Below are positions 13,950-21,454 of a DNA stretch of 22,865 nt, one piece after another (position 1 is the first letter of the stretch; each line of letters starts with the position of its first letter). The notes below the pieces were generated by a model that was not told the origin of the DNA, ran no database searches, and worked only from the letters and a program-made list of their open reading frames with translations. The translations under genes were made by a program, and so were the position numbers. This DNA is from an uncultured Pseudomonadota bacterium (lineage in GTDB: Bacteria > Pseudomonadota > Gammaproteobacteria > Burkholderiales > SG8-39): positions 1 through 22,865 of the forward strand of contig CAIPGJ010000857.1 of the NCBI GenBank assembly GCA_903864555.1, written 5' to 3'.

Positions 13950-15094
13950 GCGCCGAAATCCCTGCCGAGCAGGTCGCGCGCAATCTGGTTCTTCTGCACT
14001 TCGCTGGTGCCTTCACCGATGCGGAAGGCGCGCGCATCGCGGTAAATCATCTCGATGGGGGATTCGGCCATGTAGCCGGCCCCACCCATGATCTGCACGG
14101 CCCGGTCAGCAACGCGGCCCAGCATCTCGGAGGCCGACAGCTTGGCCATGGAGATGGCGGTGCGCGCGGCGCTCTCGCCGCTGGCATCCATGCTGCGCGC
14201 GGTGGCATAGAGCAGGGCGCGCGATTGTTCGATTTCCAGTGCCATGTCGGCGAGCATCCATTGCAGGCCCTGGAACTTGCCCAGCGGCTGGCCGAACTGG
14301 TGCCGCACTTTCACGTGCTCGGTGACGTAGTCGAGGGCGCGCTGGGCCATGCCCACGCAATGCGCGGCTACGCCGATGCGCGCCTCGCCGATCTGCTTCA
14401 GGCCCAGGCGCAGCCCGTCGCCGGGCTTGCCCAGCACATTGGCGTCGGGCACGAAGGCATCCTTGAACAGCAGCTCGGCCACCGGATAGCCGTGCCAGCC
14501 CATCTTGGGGTGGATGCGCCCGGTGGAGAAGCCCTTGCTGCCATGCTCGACGAGGAAGGCGGTGGGCAGGTTGTCTTCGGCCGTCTTGGCAATGACGATG
14601 ACCACGTCGGCGTCATCGCCGTGCGAGATGAAGTGCTTGGTGCCGTTGATCAGCCAGCCTCCCTCGGTGCGCGTGGCGCGCGTCTTCATGGCGGCAGCAT
14701 CCGAGCCCGAGCCCGGTTCGGTGATGGCAAAGGCCCAGGTCATGTCGGCCTTCAGCACCGGCTCGAGGATGCGCTGTACCTGTTCGCCCTGGCAGGCCAG
14801 CAGGATCTTGGGCGGCCGGCCGACGGTGTCGGCCAGGGCCTGCGAGACATGGCCCAGTTGCTCGCGCAACACCACCTGGGCGAACCAGGGCAGGCCGGGG
14901 CCGCCGACGCTCTCGGGCATGTTGTAGGCGTAGAGGCCGACTTCCAGCGACTTCTTGCGCAGGCGCATGCGCAGCTCGTGCGGCAGGTTGTTGCTGCGAT
15001 CCACGGTTTCTTCGTGGGGGTGCAGTTCCTTTTCGACGAAATGCCGCGTCAGTTGCTGCAGCTTGACCAGTTCTTCGGGTATGCCGTAGTCCAT
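13946..15094 (-). CDS. Acyl-CoA dehydrogenase with canonical catalytic Glu
   Basis: A 382-residue flavoenzyme that introduces a 2,3 double bond in an acyl-CoA and passes electrons to ETF. FAD/substrate landmarks are AFAITEPGSGSDAAAMKT (121-138) and GTKHFIS (151-157). Near the C-terminus comes the QIMGGAGYMAESPIEMIYRD segment (334-353), then FRIGEGTSEVQ (357-367), where Glu361 sits at the short-chain/GCD-type catalytic base position. The start at 15094 (MDYGIPEELVKLQQ) is chosen because it begins the conserved first helix; a longer upstream frame overlaps the DUF35 gene and lacks support. A GAGG site lies upstream at longer than usual spacing. It follows the DUF35 gene by 31 bases and overlaps the CoA ligase by four. 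It may pair with the atypical dehydrogenase at 20197-21339. Confidence 0.93.
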   Translation of the reverse strand: MDYGIPEELVKLQQLTRHFVEKELHPHEETVDRSNNLPHELRMRLRKKSLEVGLYAYNMPESVGGPGLPWFAQVVLREQLGHVSQALADTVGRPPKILLACQGEQVQRILEPVLKADMTWAFAITEPGSGSDAAAMKTRATRTEGGWLINGTKHFISHGDDADVVIVIAKTAEDNLPTAFLVEHGSKGFSTGRIHPKMGWHGYPVAELLFKDAFVPDANVLGKPGDGLRLGLKQIGEARIGVAAHCVGMAQRALDYVTEHVKVRHQFGQPLGKFQGLQWMLADMALEIEQSRALLYATARSMDASGESAARTAISMAKLSASEMLGRVADRAVQIMGGAGYMAESPIEMIYRDARAFRIGEGTSEVQKNQIARDLLGRDFGA

Positions 15095-15125
15095 GATGGT
15101 TTTGCCTCGTTGCCTTGCCTGGTGG

Positions 15126-15530
15126 TTATGACGGATCCGGTGCGAAGACCGGGACCCACAGTTGCGGGTCCAGCGATGGTTCGAACCGGCATTGGACGCG
15201 CATGCCGCAGTGGAGGGCTTCCACCCGCGCGTCGACGATATTGGTGAACAGGCGCACGCCCTCGTCCAGCTCGACAAAGGCGATCACGTAGGGTGCGTCG
15301 TCCTTCAGTTCGGGATTCACCGCACGCACCACCACGCTGTAGCTGACGATGCGTCCCTTGCCGTGGGCCTGGCGCCAGCCGGCGGCCTCGTCACAGGTGG
15401 GGCAGCGTGCCCGCGCCGGCCAGTGATGGTTGTTGCAGGTCTCGCACCAGGGCAGCATGAGGCGCCCGTCCCGGGCAGATTCGAAGTGAAAGGTCGAGCT
15501 TGAACCGGCCCGTGGTGCAGGATGTTTCAT
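15126..15530 (-). CDS. Zn-ribbon/OB-fold DUF35 protein, partner of the thiolase-like protein
   Basis: A 134-residue protein with a rubredoxin-like zinc ribbon (Cys29-x2-Cys32 and Cys43-x2-Cys46), followed by an OB-fold domain (GKGRIVSYSVVV, then PYVIAFVELDEGVRLFTNIV). DUF35 proteins form complexes with thiolase-fold enzymes: ChsH2's DUF35 domain with the aldolase Ltp2 in steroid side-chain degradation, and BbsA with BbsB in benzylsuccinate oxidation. This gene's ATG overlaps the stop of the thiolase-like gene in a 4-base ATGA, so the two are translationally coupled and probably made as a complex. A second role as an acyl-CoA channel between hydratase and aldolase is known for the family; no MaoC-type hydratase is seen next to it here. 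Confidence 0.88.
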   Translation of the reverse strand: MKHPAPRAGSSSTFHFESARDGRLMLPWCETCNNHHWPARARCPTCDEAAGWRQAHGKGRIVSYSVVVRAVNPELKDDAPYVIAFVELDEGVRLFTNIVDARVEALHCGMRVQCRFEPSLDPQLWVPVFAPDPS

Positions 15531-16687
15531 GCGCCCCCCAGCAGCAGCACGCCGTGGGTGGCGAACACGCCGCCCATGCCATGGACCATGGCGATATCGA
15601 CTTTGTCCAGTTGCCGGTCGCCCGCCGCGCCGCGCAATTGCACGACGGCCTCGACCAGGTGGCCCATGCCGCCGGCGCGCGCCGGGTGGCCGTGCGAGAG
15701 CAGGCCGCCATGGGTGTTCACCGGGACGATGGCATCCGCCCCTCCCGGCTCGAAGCGCCCGTCGAGGAAGGCCGGGCCGGCCCCGCCCTTGGGCACGAAG
15801 CCCAGGTCTTCCAGGTTGATCAGCATGGCGATGGTGAAGCAGTCATAGACCAGTGCGAGGTCGATGTTTTCGCGTGAAAGTCGTGCCAGGCGCAAGGCCT
15901 GGTCGAGTGCGTCCCCCGCCTTGAAGCCGGTCAGCGACTCGGCTGCCGACAGGTGCATGTGTCCGGAGGCGAAGCCGGCGCCCAGCACTTTCACGGCGTT
16001 GGCATTGCAGCGCCGGGCAATGTCGGCGGAGGTCACCACGATGGCGCCGCCGCCATCGGAGACCGGTGCGCAGTCGAGCAGCCGCAGCGGTTCGGCAATC
16101 AGCTTGCTCGCATGGTAGGCAGCAATGTCGAAGGCGTCGCGATAGTGCGCGTTCGGATGCAGGCCGGCGCAGCGCCGGTTCTGGATGGCCACTGCGGCCA
16201 GGTGCTCGGCCTGGGTGCCGTACTGCTCCATGTGCGCCCGTGCCACCAGGGCAAACATGGAAGGCACGCTGGGGCCGTAGGGGCGTTCGATGTCCGGATG
16301 AATGGGGCCGACCTCGGCCAGGTTGCCCACGTAGGCATCGCGCGAGACGCTGCCCAGGGGCATGTCCGCGGCCAGGATGAGCACGCTGCTGGCGCGCCCG
16401 CCGTCTACGAGTCCGCGGGCGACATCCACCATGGCTGCCGGGGCAGCGCCACCGGCCTCCAGGGTCCAGGCTATCGGTGGCGTGATGCCCAGGTACTCGG
16501 CCAGGCCCGTGGCATGGATGAGATAGGGATCGCTGCGTGGCGACACGGTGAGAATGGCGTCGACGTCCTGCAGTTCTAGCCCGGCATCCTGCAGCGCCAG
16601 GGTGGCGAGCTGCTCGTGCAGCGCCATGGTGTGGGGCAGATCGGATCTGCCCTGGGGCAGTTCGGCGACGCCGGCGATGACGGCCAT
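15527..16687 (-). CDS. Thiolase-fold protein (SCP-x/Ltp2-like), lacking the nucleophilic Cys
   Basis: A 386-residue thiolase-superfamily protein starting MAVIAGVAELPQGR. Typical SCP-x/lipid-transfer thiolase landmarks are LILAADMP (103-110), YDCFTIAMLINLEDLGF (281-297), the NTHGGLLSHGHP segment (324-335) and MVHGMGG (367-373). True thiolases carry a nucleophilic Cys around the segment that reads TLEAGGAAPAAM here (75-86), and a second Cys in the C-terminal CxG motif, replaced by His369. The loss of both is seen in Ltp2-type retro-aldolases, which also partner with DUF35 proteins like the one coupled downstream. So C-C cleavage by aldolase rather than thiolysis is likely. The ATG at 16687 is chosen for its GGAGGAG site seven bases upstream. 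A 322-base gap before it may hold its own promoter. Confidence 0.88.
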   Translation of the reverse strand: MAVIAGVAELPQGRSDLPHTMALHEQLATLALQDAGLELQDVDAILTVSPRSDPYLIHATGLAEYLGITPPIAWTLEAGGAAPAAMVDVARGLVDGGRASSVLILAADMPLGSVSRDAYVGNLAEVGPIHPDIERPYGPSVPSMFALVARAHMEQYGTQAEHLAAVAIQNRRCAGLHPNAHYRDAFDIAAYHASKLIAEPLRLLDCAPVSDGGGAIVVTSADIARRCNANAVKVLGAGFASGHMHLSAAESLTGFKAGDALDQALRLARLSRENIDLALVYDCFTIAMLINLEDLGFVPKGGAGPAFLDGRFEPGGADAIVPVNTHGGLLSHGHPARAGGMGHLVEAVVQLRGAAGDRQLDKVDIAMVHGMGGVFATHGVLLLGGA

Positions 16688-17009
16688 CAGGCTTCTCCTC
16701 CGGACAGGCTGCATGCCGCCTGCCGCCGGCCGGGTGAGCCGGTCAAGGCCGGCAGGGGCGTGGCTGACAGGCTGTCCTCGTGTGGCAGGTGTGCGGGCAT
16801 GGTATTCAGTGCAGGGGGCGGAGTGGCTGCTCGTGCCATCTGACGTGGCGCTAGTGCAAATATACCGCTGTCAGGGCGGCCCCGCCGGGGGGCGGGGTGT
16901 GAAAGCGTGTCAATGCAGGCCTGTTGGCTTCGCGCAACGCACCTGTCGCTGACTTCGGCGAGGTTGCTGGGATCGCTGACGTCACTGCAGGTATCCATGC
17001 CGGGCGTGT
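16688..17009 (-). other. 322-base gap inside the minus-strand cluster
   Basis: No gene seen. It separates the thioesterase from the thiolase-like gene, splitting the cluster into two transcription blocks. On the minus strand a consensus TTGACA (16908-16913) is present, but no -10 box stands at the right distance. A 7-bp GC stem at 16880-16897 and an isolated TATATT near 16860 are the other visible signals. A promoter for the second block is plausible but not demonstrated. Confidence 0.45.
16880..16897. repeat. Perfect 7-bp GC-rich hairpin in the cluster gap
   Basis: CCCCGCC (16880-16886) pairs with GGCGGGG (16891-16897) around a 4-base loop. There is no T run on either side, so it may attenuate or stabilise RNA but is not a standard terminator. 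Confidence 0.55.
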
Positions 17010-17447
17010 TCATGAGGCGCGCTTGGGCACGCCCTCGGGCTTCTCGCTGCCGCTGCGGTAGCGGTGCACGGCGCTTGCCGTGGCCACCAGCTTGCCCTCT
17101 TCGGTAAGGATTTCCGCGGTGGAAAAGAACAGCTTGCTGCCGGCACGCGTGCGCCTGCCGATGCCGATAATTTTTCCGGTTTTGGTCTGGCCGATGAAAT
17201 GGGTGGTCAGCGATACCGTCATGCTGTAGCGGCGATGGCCTTTCACCGTGCAATACAAACCAGCCATGCTGGTGGTCAGGTCCAGCATGGTCATGAGCAC
17301 GCCGCCGTGCACCACGCCCGAACCATTCAGGTGCCAGGCCTGAAGCGGCAGCGCGATGCGGCCGTGGCCGTCGGCCCACGCCTCGACCTTGCAGCCCAGT
17401 TCTTCGGCAAAACTGCCTTTTCGATCGGTAAGGGTGAGCTCGCTCAT
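17010..17447 (-). CDS. PaaI-family hotdog acyl-CoA thioesterase
   Basis: A 145-residue hotdog-fold protein. HLNGSGVVHGGVLMTMLD (39-56) is the PaaI-type signature: Asn41, the HGG turn at 47-49, and Asp56 on the central helix, which serves as catalytic acid in this class. SLTTHFIGQTKTGKI and ATASAVHRYR form the later strands. It likely hydrolyses an aromatic or short acyl-CoA and may recycle CoA from dead-end thioesters in the pathway. Its ATG overlaps the stop of the NDP-type ligase gene in a 4-base ATGA, with GGAG six bases before the start, so the two are co-translated. Length is normal for the family. Confidence 0.88.
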   Translation of the reverse strand: MSELTLTDRKGSFAEELGCKVEAWADGHGRIALPLQAWHLNGSGVVHGGVLMTMLDLTTSMAGLYCTVKGHRRYSMTVSLTTHFIGQTKTGKIIGIGRRTRAGSKLFFSTAEILTEEGKLVATASAVHRYRSGSEKPEGVPKRAS

Positions 17448-19165
17448 GCTGCGCTCCGCACATTGGCGCAGCGTTTCACGCGTCCAGCCTCGACGGTGAG
17501 GGTGATGTCGACCGGTTCTCCGGCGTGCAGGCGGGTGAGGGAGTACAGCGCGGCGATGATCTCCTCGGGCGCAGCAGGCAGGCCGCCTTCGAGCGCAGCC
17601 AGTTCCCGCACCGCATCTTCCAGGTCGAGGCAGGAGACGGGCAGTGCACGCACCACCCGCCGTTGCCGAGCGCCAAAGGCCGCTGCGGCGGAGAGCGACA
17701 GGATGTCGCCGAAGTCGCGATCCTTCTCCAGCGTGACGCTGAGCATCGGGCTGCTGAGGGAAGCCTCCAGTTCAACAGGCTCGATGTTCAATGCGGGGCC
17801 GGCCGGCAGCGCGACACGGCGGATCGAGGCCAGGGCGCGCAGGCACAGTTCCGGATCGGGCAGCACGGCGATGCCGTTGTCCAGCAGCAGGGCATGCGTT
17901 TCCGGCGTCAGCGGCACGCCGCAGCACACCACCAGGGCCTTGGGCGAAGTCCTGGCGAAGTCGATCAGCGACTGGGCATAGCGGTCGATCACCGGGCGGC
18001 CGAACACCATCCACACATCCACGGTGGGATCGTGGCGCAGCAATTCCAGCGTCGAGTGCAGGATCTCCGGCCGCGAGATGACGTCGGCCGAGAGGTCGAC
18101 CGGGTTCTGCGAGGAGCCGTACTCGGGAATGCCGGCGTTCAGTTTTTCCTGCAGGTCTGGGGGCATCTCCGGGAGCCGCAGGCCGGCATTGATCACGTGA
18201 TCGGCGATCAGTGAATTGGCACCACCGGAGGCGGACATGATGCCGACCTTGTCGCCGAGCCGGTCGCCGCAGGCGGTGATCAGCGTCATCACATAGGCGA
18301 GCTCGGCCAGCGAATGCACCTGTACCACGCCGCTCTGGCGCAGCGCACCGGCATACACGCTCCCCGAGGAGGGGTTCTTGCCGGTGTGCGACAGCGTTGA
18401 ACGCACCGATTCGGGATTGTCGCCCGCCTTCACCAGTACCACGCGCTTGCCGGCCTGGCGCGCCTTTTCGGCGGCGGCCATGAAATTGCGTCCGTTCTGC
18501 ACGCCTTCCATGTAGCAGACCACGGTGTGCACCCCGGGCACGCTGCTGAAGTGGCTGATGAAGTCGGCCGTCTCCAGCGTGGCCTCGTTGCCCAGTCCGA
18601 TCCAGTAGTCCACGCCGATGCGGTTCAGTTGCAGCGAGGAGAAAATCAGCCCGCCGACACTGCCCGAGTGGGTGACGATGGCGACGCCACCGCGCTGGCC
18701 GGTGTCACGGCCATACCAGTCGGCAAAGGTGAGCGGCATCTTGTGCAGGAAGTTGACCATACCCACCGTGTTGGGGCCGACCACATGCATGCCGCTTTCG
18801 CGGCACAGTTTCAGCAGGCGCACATGGCGGGCGCGTCCGGCCTCGCCGGTGCGGCCCTCGCCGAAGCCACCGCTCATCAGCAGGCAGAAAGGCACGCCAC
18901 GCCGGGACGCGGCTTCCACGGCATCGAAGGCCACCGCCACCGGGATCACCACCACCACCAGATCGGGCGTCTCCGGGAGTGCATCGACGTTGGGGTAGCA
19001 GGGATAGTCGTGGATCTTTTCGTAGCGCGGATTGACGGCGTAGACCTTGCCCGGAAAACCGCTCTTCCTGAGGAAGTCGATGATCATGCCCGGGATCTTC
19101 TTCGGCTCGGGCGAGGCGCCGACGATGGCGATGGAGCGCGGCTCCAGCAGGCGTTGCAGGCTCAT
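17444..19165 (-). CDS. NDP-forming acyl-CoA ligase-like protein with reduced ATP-grasp part
   Basis: A 573-residue protein related to the ADP-forming acetate-CoA ligase (Acd) family. Residues 1-135 are the CoA-binding Rossmann domain (SIAIVGASPEPKKIPG, then VVGPNTVGM). Residues 160-300 are the ligase domain with GGVAIVTHSGSVGG and the phosphohistidine segment STLSHTGKNPSSG (His260). Residues 305-450 are the second flavodoxin-like domain (SASGGANSLIAD, YGSSQNPVDL). Fused relatives of about 700 residues continue with a full ATP-grasp domain of about 220. Here only about 120 residues follow, and they resemble the far C-terminal ATP-grasp subdomain (LEKDRDFGDILSLS, then a helical tail), without an ATP-binding half. 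So phosphohistidine chemistry may need a partner subunit, or the protein is a CoA-acyl carrier or transferase. It follows the LLM gene by 8 bases. Confidence 0.85.
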   Translation of the reverse strand: MSLQRLLEPRSIAIVGASPEPKKIPGMIIDFLRKSGFPGKVYAVNPRYEKIHDYPCYPNVDALPETPDLVVVVIPVAVAFDAVEAASRRGVPFCLLMSGGFGEGRTGEAGRARHVRLLKLCRESGMHVVGPNTVGMVNFLHKMPLTFADWYGRDTGQRGGVAIVTHSGSVGGLIFSSLQLNRIGVDYWIGLGNEATLETADFISHFSSVPGVHTVVCYMEGVQNGRNFMAAAEKARQAGKRVVLVKAGDNPESVRSTLSHTGKNPSSGSVYAGALRQSGVVQVHSLAELAYVMTLITACGDRLGDKVGIMSASGGANSLIADHVINAGLRLPEMPPDLQEKLNAGIPEYGSSQNPVDLSADVISRPEILHSTLELLRHDPTVDVWMVFGRPVIDRYAQSLIDFARTSPKALVVCCGVPLTPETHALLLDNGIAVLPDPELCLRALASIRRVALPAGPALNIEPVELEASLSSPMLSVTLEKDRDFGDILSLSAAAAFGARQRRVVRALPVSCLDLEDAVRELAALEGGLPAAPEEIIAALYSLTRLHAGEPVDITLTVEAGRVKRCANVRSAA

Positions 19166-19173
19166 GCGGTTTC

Positions 19174-20184
19174 CTACTCCTGGGTGAGTGTATCGATGGC
19201 CAGTTCCACCATCTCATTGGTGCACTCGCCGGGGAAGAACAGGATGGGCAGGTCGACGCCCGAGGCGCGCAGCCGGTCGAGCTGGGTGCGGCATTCGGCC
19301 GGCGTGCCGCACACGGCCATCTGGTCGATCATGTCGTCGGTGACGGCGGCGCGCGCCTCATCGCGCTTCTTGTCCGCCCAGGCTACGCGGATGCGCTCGA
19401 CTTCCTCTGCAAAGCCGAAGCTTGAGACAAAGCTGCGGTAATGCGGGCCCATGGCGCCCAGGTACATGGCGATGTGCCGGCGCACCACGGTGCGCGCGGC
19501 TTCCCGGTCATGTGAGCAGGCGGTTTCCACCAGCGGGGCGATGGTCACGGCATTCTCGGGCCGGCCGGCGGCCTTGCAGGCGGCGCGGATCTCGGCGATG
19601 CGGGCCTGCAGCCCGCGCGCCGGGGTGAGGTAGGGAATCCAGCCGTCGCCCACGTCGGTGAGCACCTTCATGCTGGCATCGCCCAGCGCCGCCAGATAGA
19701 TGGGTGGCGGTGCCTGTCGCGGGGCTACGCGCAGGCGGAAGCCCTGCATGGTGATGGTGCGGCCCTTGAAGTTCACTTCCTCGCCGGCGGTGGCGCTGCG
19801 CACCACCTGGATGATTTCACGCAGGCGCGTCACCGGCTTGTCGAAGGGGATGCCGTGGAAGTTCTCGATCACCGCCTTGGTGGAGGCGCCCAGGCCGAGG
19901 ATGAGGCGGCCGGGATACAGTTCATTCAGGGTTTCCGCCGACATCGCCATGAGCCCGGGGGCACGGCTGAAGATGTTGAGGATGGCGGTGCCCAGCTTGA
20001 TGCTGCGGGTTTGCGCGCCGATGTGGCTGAGTAGTACGGTGGCATCCATGCCCCAGCTCTCGGCCAGCCACACCGAATGGAAGCCCTTCTGCTCGGCAGT
20101 CTGCGCGTACCCGGCCAGGCGCTGGAGGGAATGCTCGTCGTACTCGGGGCGCAGGCAGATGCCCAGTGGTCGTGGTGCGCTCAT
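19174..20184 (-). CDS. LLM-class flavin-dependent oxidoreductase
   Basis: A 336-residue TIM-barrel protein of the bacterial-luciferase-like (LLM) superfamily, which uses FMN or F420 for monooxygenation or hydride transfer. Landmarks are AEQKGFHSVWLAESWGMD (30-47), IKLGTAILNIFSRAPGLMAM (62-81), ELYPGRLILGLGAS (88-101), PPPIYLAALGDASMKVL (158-174) and GDGWIPYL. In a betaproteobacterium FMN is the likelier cofactor; F420-dependence is the alternative and is not decided by the sequence. An AGGA site precedes the ATG. It lies 12 bases after the atypical acyl-CoA dehydrogenase and 8 bases before the ligase-like gene, so it is inside the operon and probably oxidises a CoA-bound or free intermediate. 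Confidence 0.88.
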   Translation of the reverse strand: MSAPRPLGICLRPEYDEHSLQRLAGYAQTAEQKGFHSVWLAESWGMDATVLLSHIGAQTRSIKLGTAILNIFSRAPGLMAMSAETLNELYPGRLILGLGASTKAVIENFHGIPFDKPVTRLREIIQVVRSATAGEEVNFKGRTITMQGFRLRVAPRQAPPPIYLAALGDASMKVLTDVGDGWIPYLTPARGLQARIAEIRAACKAAGRPENAVTIAPLVETACSHDREAARTVVRRHIAMYLGAMGPHYRSFVSSFGFAEEVERIRVAWADKKRDEARAAVTDDMIDQMAVCGTPAECRTQLDRLRASGVDLPILFFPGECTNEMVELAIDTLTQE

Positions 20185-20196
20185 GCGGCGTGTCCT

Positions 20197-21339
20197 TTAA
20201 ATCGTCGGTGCGCTGGGCTTGCCCAGCAGTTCGCGCGCGATGGTGTTGCGCAGCACTTCCATGGTGCCGCCGGTGATCTGCGAGACCTTGGCGTCCATCA
20301 TGAAGCGGTGCATGGACGAGGCAGTGAAACAGCCATGGCTGCCGGTGATCTGCAGGGCGGCGGTGGTGGCTTCCATGGCGGTGACGCAGGCCAGCAGCTT
20401 GGCGCGTGCCGAGGCGCCGGTGCTGCGACCGGTGGCCTGGTATTCGCGTGCAGCGACGCGAGTGAGCGCGCGCGCGCCCTGCAGGCGCGCCTCGAACTCG
20501 GCGATCTGCCAGCGCAAGCCCTGGAAGTCGGTGACCACGTTGTCACCCACGTTGCGCTCGCGGGCGAAGGCGATGCAGGCCTGCAATGCGCCTTCGGCGA
20601 TGCCTATGCACTTGGCGGCATTGCCGATGCGGGTGAGGTCGAAGGACTTGAAGAAGACATGGTAGGCGCCGCCGTCACCGGCCAGCAGACTCTCCGGCCC
20701 GACGCGGCAATCGCGAAAACCCACTGCCGACATGGGCAGGCCGCGCAGGCCGATGATGCCGCGCTTCTCGATGACGCGAAAGCCCGGGTTGGCGGTGTCC
20801 ACGAGGAAGGTGCTGATGCCGCCCGGTGTCTTGGCAAAGACAAGACAGATCTGCACGTGTTCGGGGATGTGCACCTCGGTCTTGTCGCCATTGATGATCC
20901 ACTCGTCGCCATCCTTCACGGCGGTGGTCTTCATGTCTTCCATCTTGGAGCCGGAGGTGGCTTCGGTGATGCCGGTGATGGAGAAGCTGCGCCCGTCAGC
21001 GAGCAGCGGCAGGTAGTGTGCCTTCTGCTCCGGCGTGGCAAAGGACAGGATGGCCATCACCGTCTGCTGCAGCAGGTTGAGGCCGGCGCCCAGGCTGCCA
21101 TCGACGCGGGAAATTTCCTCGACGACGATGGAATGTTCCATGGCGCCGCCGCCCATGCCGCCATATTCCTGCGGGATCACCACGCCAGGGAATTTTCCCT
21201 CGCCCATGCGCCGCCACAGGGTGGCATCCCAGCGCTGGTTGAGGCTGCGCTCATCGGCGCTGGGCGCAATCTCGGTTCGGGCGAATTCACGCACCTCGGC
21301 CTTGAGCCGGAGTTGCTCGGGAGTCAGTTCGAAATCCAT
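20197..21339 (-). CDS. Acyl-CoA dehydrogenase family protein lacking the usual catalytic Glu
   Basis: A 380-residue protein with the complete acyl-CoA dehydrogenase fold: MDFELTPEQLRLKAEVREF (helix A), VVIPQEYGGMGGG, FSITGITEATSGSKMED (119-135) and a C-terminal helix ending TIARELLGK. Two key positions are changed. The catalytic-base motif that reads EGTSE in the dehydrogenase at 13946-15094 reads GGTME here (Gly357 in place of Glu), and the TEPxxGSD substrate/FAD loop reads TEATSGSK. The alternative base on helix G, Glu in isovaleryl-CoA dehydrogenase, appears as Thr236 in DLTRIG. It may be a non-catalytic partner in a heteromer, as in ChsE1-ChsE2, or use a different base. It starts 115 bases after the Bug receptor stop and precedes the LLM gene by 12. 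Confidence 0.9.
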   Translation of the reverse strand: MDFELTPEQLRLKAEVREFARTEIAPSADERSLNQRWDATLWRRMGEGKFPGVVIPQEYGGMGGGAMEHSIVVEEISRVDGSLGAGLNLLQQTVMAILSFATPEQKAHYLPLLADGRSFSITGITEATSGSKMEDMKTTAVKDGDEWIINGDKTEVHIPEHVQICLVFAKTPGGISTFLVDTANPGFRVIEKRGIIGLRGLPMSAVGFRDCRVGPESLLAGDGGAYHVFFKSFDLTRIGNAAKCIGIAEGALQACIAFARERNVGDNVVTDFQGLRWQIAEFEARLQGARALTRVAAREYQATGRSTGASARAKLLACVTAMEATTAALQITGSHGCFTASSMHRFMMDAKVSQITGGTMEVLRNTIARELLGKPSAPTI

Positions 21340-21454
21340 GGCGGGTCCTGCGGGTAAGGTGGAAGTGGTCGGAAAGGCGGCGGGCCGCAGACGGCCGCCC
21401 CAAGGGCAAGGGCAACGGCCAGCCGCCTGTGAGTTGCGACGGGGAGCGTCTGCT

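Noticed and set aside
12540..14045. A 501-codon plus-strand frame opposite the CoA ligase
   Set aside because: It is antisense to a ligase carrying every ANL motif, and its His/Gly/Ala-rich composition is typical of a GC-rich shadow frame.
16850..16915. A complete sigma70 promoter for the thiolase-like gene
   Set aside because: TTGACA and TATATT are both present but about 43 bases apart, far from the 16-18 needed.
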